Positions 15,222 to 25,980 of a stretch of 36,456 nt of DNA are shown here, one piece after another (positions within the stretch are counted from its first letter, which is position 1; every line of letters begins with the position of its first letter). Both the position numbers and the translations under genes were made by a program. The notes beneath the pieces were generated by a model that saw only the letters and a list, made by a program, of their open reading frames with translations, searched no databases and was not told the origin of the DNA. The DNA is from Streptomyces nanshensis (lineage in GTDB: Bacteria; Actinomycetota; Actinomycetes; Streptomycetales; Streptomycetaceae): the NCBI RefSeq assembly GCF_001751255.1, contig NZ_LJGW01000486.1:1-36456 (forward strand), written 5' to 3'.

Positions 15222-16024
15222 AACGGCACGAGCGGATGAACGCGCTGCTGGAACTCCTGGGCGAGCGGGGGCGGCTGGAGGTGGAGGAGGCCGCGACGTC
15301 CCTGGAGGTCTCGGCGGCGACGATGCGGCGGGACATGGACGCGCTGGCCGAGCAGCAGTTGCTGCGGCGCACCCGGGGCGGCGCGGTGCTCAGCACCGTC
15401 GCCTACGACCTGCCGATCCGCTACAAGCGCGGGCATCACGCCGTGCAGAAGCACGCGGTCGCGGAGGCGGCGGCACAGATGGTGCGGCGCGGCGACGCGG
15501 TCGGGCTCAGCGGAGGCACCACGACGACGGAGATCGCCCGCGCTCTGGCCACCAGACCGGAGTTCGCGGAGGACGGACCGGGCGCCCATCTCACGATCGT
15601 CACCAACTCCCTGAACATCGCGAACGAGTTGGCGGTCCGCCCGCAGATCAAGATCGTGCTCACGGGCGGTGTGGCGCATGCACGGTCCTTCGAACTCACC
15701 GGCCCCTACAGCGAGATGGTGCTGCGGCAGCTCACGCTCGACGTGGCGTTCATCGGTGTGGAGGGGATCGACGCGCAGTGGGGCGGCACCGTCCACGACG
15801 AGGCGGAGGCGACGACGAACCGGCTCATGGCGCAGCGCGCGGAGCGCGCGGTGATGGTCGCGGACTCCGCGAAGCTGGGCGTGCGCCGCTTCGCACGCGT
15901 CGGCGGCGCGGACGTCTTCGACACGCTCATCACGGACGCGGGGATGGCCGGGTCCGCGCAACAGGAGTTCACCGGGCAGGGGCTGCGGGTGGTGGCCGCA
16001 CCGGTGTCCGCCGCCGAGAGCTGA
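15218..16024 (+). CDS. DeoR/GlpR-family transcriptional repressor
   Basis: A 268-residue repressor. The N-terminal winged helix covers residues 1-57: RMNALLELLGERGRLEVEEAA, then SAATMRRDMDALAEQ and RRTRGGAV, the classic DeoR signature. The C-terminal DeoRC sugar-phosphate sensor has GDAVGLSGGTTTTEIARAL, VTNSLNIANEL, VLTGG, and DVAFIGVEGID. It probably responds to a phosphorylated sugar made or consumed by the two upstream enzymes. The ATG overlaps the aldolase stop (ATGA), so it is co-translated. The long dyad at 13267-13314 is the obvious operator candidate. Confidence 0.94.
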   Translation: MKRHERMNALLELLGERGRLEVEEAATSLEVSAATMRRDMDALAEQQLLRRTRGGAVLSTVAYDLPIRYKRGHHAVQKHAVAEAAAQMVRRGDAVGLSGGTTTTEIARALATRPEFAEDGPGAHLTIVTNSLNIANELAVRPQIKIVLTGGVAHARSFELTGPYSEMVLRQLTLDVAFIGVEGIDAQWGGTVHDEAEATTNRLMAQRAERAVMVADSAKLGVRRFARVGGADVFDTLITDAGMAGSAQQEFTGQGLRVVAAPVSAAES

Positions 16025-16161
16025 ACGCCGCCGTGGACGGGGCGGGTAAGGGGCAGCGCACGAGGGCGGTCCCGCACGGCCCCGTACCGGTGCACCCCTG
16101 CGGGGCGACGCGGGTCCCGCACGGGTCCGGTACCGCCGGAGTTGAGGCGGCCAGTGCCAGA
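16025..16161. repeat. Intergenic direct and inverted repeats before the CoA-transferase gene
   Basis: This 137-bp gap contains the 12-bp direct repeat GGTCCCGCACGG twice (16068-16079 and 16113-16124) and the inverted pair GTACCGG (16084-16090) / CCGGTAC (16127-16133). Their spacing suggests a stem of moderate strength or a regulator site for the following gene. No function can be assigned. Confidence 0.35.
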
Positions 16162-17808
16162 ATGCCCTTCATGGAACGATCTTCAGCAGCGGAAGTCGGC
16201 ACGGCCCACGGCGGCGCGGCGGACGAGACGGGCGGTGTCCCGCTGAACGGGGCTGCGTACGGCGCCCCGGCGCAGAACGGTACGGCGGCCGGTCCCGGTT
16301 CCGGTTCCTCCCTGCCGGGCGTCGCCTACGCCTGGGCGGCGCTCGGCGGCGACAGCACGCTGCTCGACCGTGTCTCCTGCACACCGCGCGCGGTGCTGCC
16401 CGCGCGGCTGCCCGTACGTGAACTGGCCCGCGCCTCGGTCGCGGTGTGCTCCCTGGCCGCCGCCGAGCTGGCGTCGCTGCGGTCCGCCGGTACGGATGAC
16501 GGCACGCTCACGGCTCCCGCCGTACACGTGGACGACGGCGCGGTGGCCACGTCCTTCACGGGCGAGCGCCATCTGCGTACCGACGGGCGCGCGTCCGTCG
16601 CCTTCGCGCCGCTCTCCCGCTTCTGGCGCACGCGTCAGGGCTGGCTCCGTACCCACGCGAACTACCCGCACCACCGTGCCCGTTTGCTCTCCGCCCTCGG
16701 CCTGCCCGCCGACCGCGACGACGCGGCGCTGGCGGAGATCCTCCAGGCGGAGCTGGCGGGGCGCGACACCTTGCAGGTCGAGGAGGCGGTGCACTCGGCA
16801 GGGGGCGTGGCGGTGGCCGTCCGTACGCCCCAGGAGTGGGCGACCCATCCGCAGGGCGTCCAGGCCGCCCGCCGCCCGCTGCTCACCACCGCCCGCCTCG
16901 ACCAGGCGGCCCCGCGACCGCTGCCCGAACAAGCGGGCCACGGCCCGCTCCACGGGCTGCGCGTGCTGGACCTGACGCGGGTCCTCGCCGGGCCCGTGGC
17001 CACGCGTACGCTCGCGCTGCTCGGTGCGGACGTGCTGCGCGTCGACTCCCCGCAGCTCCCCGAAGACACCGCCACCCACGCCGCCACGAGCGCCGGTAAG
17101 CGCTCCGCGTTCCTCGATCTCTCCTCGCGCGCGGGCCAGGCGGACTTCGAGGAGCTGCTGGCGGCGGCGGACGTCGTCGTCACCGGCTACCGGCCGGGGG
17201 CGCTGGACCGCTTCGGTCTCGCTCCCGAGTCGCTCGCCGACCGCCGGGCGGGAGTGATCGTGGGCCAGCTCAGCGCCTGGGGCGCCTACGGGCCCTGGCA
17301 CCGCAGACGCGGTTTCGACAGCCTCGTACAGGCCGCGAGCGGTATCGCGCTGACCGAGGGGCAGCAGGACGAGTCCGGCGAGACCGCCCCCGGGGCGCTG
17401 CCCGCGCAGGCCCTCGACCACGGCACCGGCTATCTGCTCGCGGCGGCGCTGATGCGTGCGGTGACGGAGCAACGGCGCGGGCGGTGCGGCGCGCGGCTCG
17501 TACGGCTGGCGCTCGCGCAGACCGCCGACTGGCTGCTGCACGGCCTCACTTCACCCGCGCCCGGCGTCACTCCCGGCGCCGCCGCCGGCCGCTTCGCATG
17601 GACTCAGACGGACGCGGGCGGCGCGCACACCCCGGCCGATCCGGCCGACCCCGTCGATGCGGTGGACCCGTCGGCGTGGCTCGCCGAGACCGACAGCCCG
17701 CTGGGGCGGCTGCGGTACGCACTGCCGCCGGTCGCCTACGAGGGCTCCCCCGCCGACTGGTCGCGGCCGCCCGGTGTGCCGGGCGCCGATCCCGCCGCCT
17801 GGTGGTGA
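16162..17808 (+). CDS. CoA-transferase family III (CaiB/BaiF) protein with apparently permuted lobes
   Basis: A 548-residue protein from ATG 16162 (ATG 16171 is equally possible). Residues 1-55 are low complexity. Residues about 145-245 resemble the small, C-terminal lobe of family III CoA transferases: RFWRTRQGWLRTHANYPHHRARLL, then RTPQEWATHPQGV. Residues about 261-460 resemble the N-terminal lobe: GPLHGLRVLDLTRVLAGPVA, LGADVLRVDSP, VTGYRPGALDRFG, and LDHGTGY with Asp419 at the catalytic aspartate position. So the two lobes occur in the reverse order from the racemase at 11829-13019. It is expected to move CoA between acids, or to have a racemase-like role. It stands alone, with a terminator hairpin directly after the stop. 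Confidence 0.85.
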   Translation: MPFMERSSAAEVGTAHGGAADETGGVPLNGAAYGAPAQNGTAAGPGSGSSLPGVAYAWAALGGDSTLLDRVSCTPRAVLPARLPVRELARASVAVCSLAAAELASLRSAGTDDGTLTAPAVHVDDGAVATSFTGERHLRTDGRASVAFAPLSRFWRTRQGWLRTHANYPHHRARLLSALGLPADRDDAALAEILQAELAGRDTLQVEEAVHSAGGVAVAVRTPQEWATHPQGVQAARRPLLTTARLDQAAPRPLPEQAGHGPLHGLRVLDLTRVLAGPVATRTLALLGADVLRVDSPQLPEDTATHAATSAGKRSAFLDLSSRAGQADFEELLAAADVVVTGYRPGALDRFGLAPESLADRRAGVIVGQLSAWGAYGPWHRRRGFDSLVQAASGIALTEGQQDESGETAPGALPAQALDHGTGYLLAAALMRAVTEQRRGRCGARLVRLALAQTADWLLHGLTSPAPGVTPGAAAGRFAWTQTDAGGAHTPADPADPVDAVDPSAWLAETDSPLGRLRYALPPVAYEGSPADWSRPPGVPGADPAAWW

Positions 17809-17811
17809 CCC

Positions 17812-17830
17812 CGGCGGGACGCTCCCGCCG
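17812..17830 (+). terminator. Hairpin terminator after the CoA-transferase gene
   Basis: CGGCGGGA-CGC-TCCCGCCG is a perfect 8-bp stem with a 3-base loop, 4 bp after the stop codon. It lies in the convergent gap to the DUF1707 gene, so it probably ends the plus-strand transcript. Confidence 0.7.
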
Positions 17831-17981
17831 ACCGCATCGCCGTACCGCCGTCAACAGCCCGGCCGGGCACGGCACTTGGCGGCCCCCAGCCACCGTCCGC
17901 TCCATCGCTCCCGCTACCGGACCCGTCCGTCCGATACGCCGCGGCCCCATCTCATCAGCGGCGTCGGCCGGATCAGCGGCG

Positions 17982-18761
17982 TCAGCGGTGACCGCCGTGC
18001 GGTCCGCCGTGTCCGCCGCGGGGCGGGCGGCGCCCGAGTCCGCGCTCTTCTCTGCGCTGCCGGCGCTCCAACTCGCGCCGTTCACGCCGTTCCATGCGCA
18101 GCGCGCGCTTCTCCTCGCGCGGAAGCTTCCGTACGACGCTGATGCCGCCCATCACCGAGAGGCCCGTGATCACGACGCGTGGGGCGTCGGGGTCGCCCAA
18201 CCCGTCGGCGGAGGAGTCGAATCCGCCCATGATGCCGATGCCGCGGACCTCCACCCCGAGCCCCGGCGGCACGGTGACGCTGACGCCGCCCATCAGCGTG
18301 AAGCAGCGGATGACGACGTCCCGTCCCTCGAACCGGGCCTCGCGCAGGTCGAGTTCGCCGCCGCCCATGATGCCGACGCCGGTGAAGACGCGCGGCACCG
18401 TCCAGCCGCCCTTGCGTCCGAAGCCGCCCATGACCCCGAGTCCCCAGCGTGACGTGGCGGTGCCGCCGATCCGCTCCGCCCAGCGCCGCCCTTTGCGCAG
18501 CGAGGGGCCCGGCGCGTTCTGCTGCCCGCCGGTCTTCGCGAGCTGACCGGTCTTCCCGGCGGCGTCCCCCTCGCCGTGCTGCGGGAGATCACGGACGAGG
18601 GGCACCAACTCACCGCGTGTACGGGCCCGGTAGGCGCTGTCGAGCCGTTCCTGGAACTCGTCGAGATCGAGCCGCCCGTCGGCCAGCGCATCGCGCAGCA
18701 CGTCGGCGATGCGCTCCCGCTCGGCGTCCGAAGCGCGCATCTCGGGCAGGTCGTCACTCAT
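17982..18761 (-). CDS. DUF1707 and LiaF-like (cell-wall-active antibiotics response) domain protein
   Basis: A 259-residue protein with the actinobacterial DUF1707 domain at 5-60: MRASDAERERIADVLRDALADGRL, then DEFQERLDSAYRARTRGELVPLVRDL. Residues ~105-205 form a beta-rich LiaF/DUF2154-like part in which the turn MGG recurs five times (GVMGGFG, GIMGGGE, LMGGVS, GIMGGFD, VMGGIS), a regular beta-solenoid-like rhythm. The C-terminal ~50 residues are very basic and end in Gly/His-rich repeats. There is no transmembrane helix, unlike many DUF1707 proteins, so membrane attachment would need a partner. An envelope stress role is known for LiaF relatives; for this protein it is inference. AAGGTGA precedes the ATG. 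Confidence 0.88.
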   Translation of the reverse strand: MSDDLPEMRASDAERERIADVLRDALADGRLDLDEFQERLDSAYRARTRGELVPLVRDLPQHGEGDAAGKTGQLAKTGGQQNAPGPSLRKGRRWAERIGGTATSRWGLGVMGGFGRKGGWTVPRVFTGVGIMGGGELDLREARFEGRDVVIRCFTLMGGVSVTVPPGLGVEVRGIGIMGGFDSSADGLGDPDAPRVVITGLSVMGGISVVRKLPREEKRALRMERRERRELERRQRREERGLGRRPPRGGHGGPHGGHR

Positions 18762-18885
18762 GTGGTCACCTTATTACGCGCTGTAGAACCCGTGGCGGCC
18801 TGCTTCACCGCACGCACCGCACCCTGGGAACGCACCGCACCCTCGCCAACGTACGGCGCCTGGCGAACGCACCGCGCCCGCCGGC

Positions 18886-19392
18886 TCACTGCACCGATGC
18901 GAGCAGCCACTCGGCGAGGGCGACCGCGGCGAACCCCAGCGCCAGGACGCCGGTGGCGACCCGGGTGCGGCCGCGGCGGCTGAGCACGATGGCGGTGCCG
19001 GAGAGGATCAGCGCGATCCCGTAGAAGCCCATGGTCAGCACGGAGGGCGCGCTGCCCAGCCGTACGACGAGCGTCACCGCGACGGCGACCATGACGACGC
19101 CGGAGACGATGATGCGAACGCGGCGTGCCTGCCGGGGAGTCAGCCCCGTCCGTTCGGCGGCGGTGTCCTCTTCCCCCGGTTCTTCCGCCGGTTCTTCCCC
19201 CGCTTCCTCCCCCGACGCGGGCTCCGCCTCGGACGCGGACCCGGCCGCGGCGCCCGCTGCGGCGCCGCCGTTCTCAGTCACGGACTCGCGTCCGGGCTCC
19301 CCCTGGTGCTCCGCCTCCCCGGTGGCCGATCCGTCGGAGCGTTCCCCGGCGGTCTCGTCGTCGGTCGGCGGGCTTATGTTCGTTTCCGGCAT
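18886..19392 (-). CDS. Small membrane protein with acidic N-terminal region
   Basis: A 168-residue protein I do not recognise as a named family. Residues 1-80 are Glu/Gly/Ala-rich, acidic and probably disordered. A basic stretch (TPRQARRVR) then leads into three hydrophobic segments at about 92-110, 117-136 and 146-165. The short loop SRRGRTR between segments 2 and 3 suggests a cytoplasmic side. The layout resembles small actinobacterial integral membrane proteins of unknown function. No Shine-Dalgarno-like sequence is obvious before the ATG. The gene precedes the DUF1707 gene on the same strand with a 124-bp gap, so a shared transcript is possible. Confidence 0.75.
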   Translation of the reverse strand: MPETNISPPTDDETAGERSDGSATGEAEHQGEPGRESVTENGGAAAGAAAGSASEAEPASGEEAGEEPAEEPGEEDTAAERTGLTPRQARRVRIIVSGVVMVAVAVTLVVRLGSAPSVLTMGFYGIALILSGTAIVLSRRGRTRVATGVLALGFAAVALAEWLLASVQ

Positions 19393-19504
19393 GACGGGAG
19401 GTTATCGGCACGGGGCACCGCCTGTCGCGCGCGGGTTGAGCCCCGGGCGGCCGGTCCCCCGGCGGCCCCGCCCGCGACCCGGCGACGGCCCGACTCCCCG
19501 CGCC

Positions 19505-20059
19505 CTAGGGCTCCTTGTGCGTCCACTTGCGCAGGTCCGCACGGCTGTCGAAGTTGGCGAGGTTCGTGTCGATGGGGTCGTTCGTGTACTGGTGGAAGCG
19601 CCAGGAGTGCTCGATTCCGGGCTTGCCGGGCTTGCCGTTGTAGTGCGCTATCCACAGGCCGTCCCCCGCGAACGACGTGGTGTCGTGGTTGAACCAGAAG
19701 TTGGTGTTGCAGTACAGCAGCACCCGGGTGTGCGGGCGTTCCTTCTGGACGTACTTGATCCAGGAGTCCTTCTCGGCGTTGGTGACTTCGGTGTCCTCCC
19801 AGTCCAGTACGAGCATGTCTCCCTTGACCAGGTTGATCTTCGACATGAAGTAGTCGGCCTGTGCCTTCATGCCGCCCGCGCGCCCGAAGTGGTAGAAGCC
19901 GGTGACCAGTTCGGCGTCCCGCGCGGTCTGGCGCTGGTCGACCCACTTCGGATTCGTGTACGACGTACCTTCCGTGATCTTGATGAAGACGAAGTCGAGA
20001 CCTTTCGTGCTGTAGTCCGACGGTTGGTACGACGAGACATCCACGCCTTTGATCACCAT
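19505..20059 (-). CDS. Glycoside hydrolase family 25 (lysozyme-like) protein without signal peptide
   Basis: A 184-residue single GH25 domain. KGVDVSSYQ (4-12) gives the first conserved Asp7, FVFIKITEGTSY the second strand, GFYHFGR the third, and VLDWED the catalytic DxE pair Asp86/Glu88. The C-terminus has LWIAHYNGKPG and RFHQYTN. The family cleaves N-acetylmuramyl linkages of peptidoglycan. The protein starts directly with the catalytic domain: there is no signal peptide, no Tat motif and no cell-wall-binding module. It would therefore act in the cytoplasm or need a holin-like or lysis route for release. No phage genes are adjacent. AAGGAG lies just before the ATG. Divergent from osmC with a 263-bp gap in which I see no other gene. 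Confidence 0.9.
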   Translation of the reverse strand: MVIKGVDVSSYQPSDYSTKGLDFVFIKITEGTSYTNPKWVDQRQTARDAELVTGFYHFGRAGGMKAQADYFMSKINLVKGDMLVLDWEDTEVTNAEKDSWIKYVQKERPHTRVLLYCNTNFWFNHDTTSFAGDGLWIAHYNGKPGKPGIEHSWRFHQYTNDPIDTNLANFDSRADLRKWTHKEP

Positions 20060-20322
20060 GCACTCCTTCTGCGTCCGGCCGCGTTTCGCTCATCCGTTCC
20101 GATACCCGTAACGCGGCGCACCGTACCGCGAACAGGACGCTCTCGGGCGCCGTTCGGTCGCTCCGGGTCACGATGCGGGAGCGCGCAGCAGCGTGCACCG
20201 GCGCGTCACCCCGGCGGCTACCGCGCCCGGGGGCGCAGGATCGGTGCCGGGTGCGGCCGCGAGCCCACCCGGCACACTGGTAAGGGACGCAACGAATCCG
20301 GCTGAAGGAGCAGGAACAGCAA

Positions 20323-20748
20323 ATGGCGACGACACGCAGTGCGCACACCGTGTGGAGCGGCGATCTGAAGCAGGGCTCGGGCGAGGTCACCTTCGACTCC
20401 TCCGGCATCGGCACCCAGCCCGTCACCTGGGCCTCGCGCGCCGAGGAGCCGGGCGGCCGTACGAGCCCGGAGGAGCTGATCGCCGCCGCGCACTCGAGCT
20501 GCTTCTCGATGGCGCTCTCCAACGGCCTGGGTTCCGCGGGCACCCCGCCGGCCCGGCTCAGCACTCAGGCGGAGGTGACGTTCCAGCCGGGCACCGGAAT
20601 CACCGGCATCCACCTCACCGTCGAGGGCGAGGTGCCGGGCGCCGACGAGGCGGCCTTCACCGCCGCCGCGGAGGAGGCGAAGGCCAACTGCCCCGTCTCC
20701 CAGGCCCTTTCGGGCACCACCATCACCCTGACGGCGAAGCTGAGCTGA
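20323..20748 (+). CDS. osmC: OsmC-family peroxiredoxin
   Basis: A 141-residue OsmC/Ohr-fold protein that reduces organic hydroperoxides using a cysteine pair. The peroxidatic Cys60 is in LIAAAHSSCFSMALS and the resolving Cys123 in KANCPVSQAL. The SPEELIAAAHSSCF block and C-terminal ANCPVSQAL point to the OsmC rather than the Ohr branch. The ATG at 20323 is preceded by AAGGAG at a somewhat long spacing. The reductant, often a lipoylated protein or thioredoxin-like system, is not encoded nearby. It stands 61 bp upstream of the DNA glycosylase gene, so an oxidative damage unit is plausible. Confidence 0.93.
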   Translation: MATTRSAHTVWSGDLKQGSGEVTFDSSGIGTQPVTWASRAEEPGGRTSPEELIAAAHSSCFSMALSNGLGSAGTPPARLSTQAEVTFQPGTGITGIHLTVEGEVPGADEAAFTAAAEEAKANCPVSQALSGTTITLTAKLS

Positions 20749-20809
20749 GCCTCGCCGGCCGCCGCCCTGCCGCGCAGGCGGGCCGCGGCCGCATGGAAGC
20801 GGAGGAGAC

Positions 20810-21688
20810 ATGCCGGAACTGCCGGAGGTCGAGGCGCTGCGCGACTTCCTCGCCGACCGCCTCACGGGGCGCACGGTCGAGCGCGTCACGCCGGTGGCCG
20901 TCAGCGTGCTCAAGACGTACGAGCCACAGCCGTCCGCGCTGGAGGGCCGGACCGTCACGGGTGTCGTCCGGCACGGCAAGTTCCTCGATCTGGCGGCCGG
21001 GGATCTCCATCTGGTCGTCCATCTCGCCCGGGCGGGCTGGCTGCGGTGGCGCGATTCCGTGCCGTCCGCTCCGGCCCGTCCGGGCAAGGGTCCGCTGGCG
21101 CTGCGGCTCACCTTGGCGACGTCCGAACAGGGCGGCGACGGCGGCGGGTTCGACCTGACCGAGGCCGGTACGCGCAAGCGCCTCGCGGTCTACTGCGTCC
21201 GCGATCCGTCCGAGGTGCCGGGCGTCGCGCGGCTGGGTCCGGATCCGCTCGCGGACGAGTTCACACGGGAGGTCTTCGCCGGGCTGCTGCGCGGCGAACG
21301 CCACCGGATCAAGGGGCTGCTGCGCGATCAGAGCGTGATCGCCGGTGTCGGCAACGCCTACTCGGACGAGATTCTGCACGCGGCCCGCCTCTCCCCGTTC
21401 AAGATCGCGGGCGAGCTCTCCGAGGAGGAGGTCTCCGGGCTCTACGAGGCGCTGCGCACCACGCTCCGCGACGCCGTGGAGCGCTCACGCGGACTGGCGG
21501 CGGGCGCGCTGAAGTCGGAGAAGAAGACGGGCCTGCGCGTGCACGGCCGTACGGGAGAGCCGTGCCCGGTGTGCGGCGACACCGTACGGGAGGTCTCGTT
21601 CAGCGACAGCTCTCTCCAGTACTGCCCGACGTGCCAGACGGGCGGGAAGCCGCTCGCGGACCGGCGGATGTCGCGGCTGCTGAAGTAG
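20810..21688 (+). CDS. Fpg/Nei-family DNA glycosylase/AP lyase
   Basis: A 292-residue base-excision repair enzyme. The N-terminus MPELPEVE supplies the catalytic Pro2 nucleophile and Glu3. HGKFLDL carries the conserved lysine of the beta-hairpin. The helix-two-turn-helix includes GLLRDQSVIAGVGNAYSDEILH with the conserved Asn. The C-terminal zinc finger uses CPVCG and CPTCQ around residues 252-275. The enzyme removes oxidised purines or pyrimidines and nicks the abasic site. It differs from the main MutM type in sequence around the lesion-recognition loop, so I leave the symbol empty. Co-orientation with osmC 61 bp upstream suggests a joint response to oxidative stress. GGAGGAG is a good ribosome binding site. 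Confidence 0.94.
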   Translation: MPELPEVEALRDFLADRLTGRTVERVTPVAVSVLKTYEPQPSALEGRTVTGVVRHGKFLDLAAGDLHLVVHLARAGWLRWRDSVPSAPARPGKGPLALRLTLATSEQGGDGGGFDLTEAGTRKRLAVYCVRDPSEVPGVARLGPDPLADEFTREVFAGLLRGERHRIKGLLRDQSVIAGVGNAYSDEILHAARLSPFKIAGELSEEEVSGLYEALRTTLRDAVERSRGLAAGALKSEKKTGLRVHGRTGEPCPVCGDTVREVSFSDSSLQYCPTCQTGGKPLADRRMSRLLK

Positions 21689-21796
21689 CCCGCGCCCGCC
21701 GCCGGCGCACCGCCTGGGGCCCCGACACCCGCACCGGGCATACTGGACCGCCCGGAGGGACGGCAGAGCGGGGACGGGCGGGAGGTGAGGGCACGG

Positions 21797-22546
21797 ATGA
21801 CCGGGAACGGTGAGGGGAAGGTGCCGGGGATGTCGGCCGACGAACTGGAGGATTTCGCGATCCGCCTGGCCGACATGGCCCGCGATCTTCTCGCCCAGGA
21901 CTCGGTGCAGAAGACGCTGGACCGTGTCGTGGCGCATGCCGTGGACCTCGTCGACGGCTGCGACGCGGCCGGTGTGATGACGATCGAGAACGGACAGGTC
22001 CGCACGCTGGCCACGACCGACGCCGGAGTGCAGGCCTCGGACCGGATACAGGGAGAGCTGAGCGAGGGCCCGTGCTTCGACGCGGCCTGGAAGCCGAACC
22101 AGGTCTACCGCATCGGGGACATGACCGAGACCGTCGAGCGCTGGCCGCGCTACGCGCCCGAGGCGCGCCGCCTGGGCATCGGCAGCATGATGGGCTTCCT
22201 GCTCTACACCGAGGACGACAACCTCGGCGCCCTCGACCTCTACTCCCGCACCCCGAACGCCTTCACCGAACGCTCCGAGAACGTCGGCTGGTTGCTGGCC
22301 TCGCACGCCGCGGTCGCCTTCTCCAGCGCCCGTACGCATGCGCAGTTGCACACCGCCATGGAGACGCGGCACAACATCGGCGAGGCCATCGGCATCGTCA
22401 TGGAGCGCTACAAGCTGGACGAGGACCAGGCGTTCGCGGTGCTGCGCAAGAGTTCACAGGACCGGAACGTCAAACTGCGCGAGATCGTGCGGACGGTCAC
22501 GGAGACCGGGGAGATCCCGGGCGTGAAGCCCGGGTCCCGGTCCTGA
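21797..22546 (+). CDS. GAF and ANTAR domain-containing regulator
   Basis: A 249-residue protein with a GAF sensor domain at about 30-175 (VVAHAVDLVDGCDAAGVMTIENG, then EGPCFDAAWKPNQVYRIGDM) and an ANTAR RNA-binding domain at about 185-240 (NIGEAIGIVMERYKLDEDQAFAVLRKSSQ, then NVKLREIVRTV). ANTAR proteins act as transcription antiterminators by binding paired hexaloop RNA hairpins. The GAF part may sense a small molecule or redox state. GTG 21785 also opens the frame, but GGAGG at 21781-21785 fits ATG 21797 better. No kinase gene or obvious target RNA lies next to it; such orphan GAF-ANTAR proteins are common in Streptomyces. Confidence 0.92.
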   Translation: MTGNGEGKVPGMSADELEDFAIRLADMARDLLAQDSVQKTLDRVVAHAVDLVDGCDAAGVMTIENGQVRTLATTDAGVQASDRIQGELSEGPCFDAAWKPNQVYRIGDMTETVERWPRYAPEARRLGIGSMMGFLLYTEDDNLGALDLYSRTPNAFTERSENVGWLLASHAAVAFSSARTHAQLHTAMETRHNIGEAIGIVMERYKLDEDQAFAVLRKSSQDRNVKLREIVRTVTETGEIPGVKPGSRS

Positions 22547-22632
22547 ACCGCCGCCGGATTCCCTGCCGTTCCGGCCTCTCGGTCCGCTCCGGTCCCCGTC
22601 CCGGTCTCCTCTCCGCCTTCCGCCTTCCGCGG

Positions 22633-22863
22633 TCACCGGCCGCCGCCGCGCCGGCTCGTGCTGCGCCTGCGGCTGGAGCGTGTGCTGGTGTGCCGGTAGC
22701 CGAACGGGCCGGGCAGATCCATGGACGTCGTACGCCGGCCGTCGGAGCCGAACGTACGGCGCGGGCCGTGGGCGCCGCCCGTGGTCACGGACCAGGACCT
22801 GCGGTTGATGTTCAGCCGGACGCCCGGAAGGATCCGGAAGCTCTTGCGGAACGTCAGCGCCAT
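22633..22863 (-). CDS. Small DUF4236-domain protein
   Basis: A 76-residue basic protein. Residues 1-58 match the DUF4236 pattern: an N-terminal LTFRKSFRILPGVRLNI, then RRSWSVTTGG, a run of Arg/Thr/Ser, and SMDLPGPFGYR. The remaining C-terminal part is Arg/Ser/Gly-rich. The family is widespread in bacteria, of unknown function, sometimes attached to other domains. GGAGG lies about 5 bases before the ATG, which supports translation. It follows the Clp ATPase gene on the same strand after 132 bp with no clear terminator, so it may be its last cistron. Confidence 0.85.
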   Translation of the reverse strand: MALTFRKSFRILPGVRLNINRRSWSVTTGGAHGPRRTFGSDGRRTTSMDLPGPFGYRHTSTRSSRRRSTSRRGGGR

Positions 22864-22995
22864 CGTCGCCTCCTCGAACTCGGGCCGCTGCGAGGGGCGT
22901 TGGCCTGCCGGCCTGCCGCCCTCTCCTCATCCGCCTGCCCGCTCGTCCGCCGATGACGCTCCCGGCTCCCCGGCCGGTCCCGCCGGAGGGCGGGA

Positions 22996-25635
<2,640 letters not shown>

Positions 25636-25905
25636 AGGTGTCCGTCCCGCTGACCCGACCTCGCCGGGCCACGCTGTGTCGGCTGCATCAAGCTTCCGGT
25701 GCGGAGTTCCCCTGTGCGGCCGTACGACACGTGGGCGGAGGGTCCGGGGCGGTGGCGTGGGGCGGGGGCGGGACGGGGCCTCGCGCCCGGCTGTGGGACA
25801 CATGCGCGGAAGTCCCCGGTGGGCGGATGATCTCGATCTTGCCCCGCCCGCCGGGGACTTGTGCACGTCCGGAGGCCCTGCTCACTCTCCGGAATCACCT
25901 GTGCC

Positions 25906-25980
25906 GGGGGCTGTTACTCCGGCGCCTGTTACTCCGGGGCCCGTCACTCCAGGGCCCGTCACTCCGGGGCCCGTCACTCC
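25906..25980. repeat. Five tandem 15-bp repeats over the end of the phospholipase D-like gene
   Basis: Five contiguous 15-bp units (25906-25920, 25921-25935, 25936-25950, 25951-25965, 25966-25980) share the form GGGGCCCGTCACTCC. The two outer-left copies have TTACTCC instead of TCACTCC. The rightmost unit contains the stop codon of the gene at 25974-27284. Because 15 is a multiple of three, every unit puts a TGA or TAA in that same frame. Confidence 0.9.

Noticed and set aside
18762..18885. Short CACCGCAC-type repeats (ACGCACCGCACCCTGG region) as a CRISPR-like or satellite array
   Set aside because: Copies are few, irregular and without spacers; no cas genes in the window.
19393..19504. GC-rich gap with partial GGCCGG/CCGGCC pairing as a terminator
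   Set aside because: Pairing is short and ambiguous; not strong enough to list as a feature.
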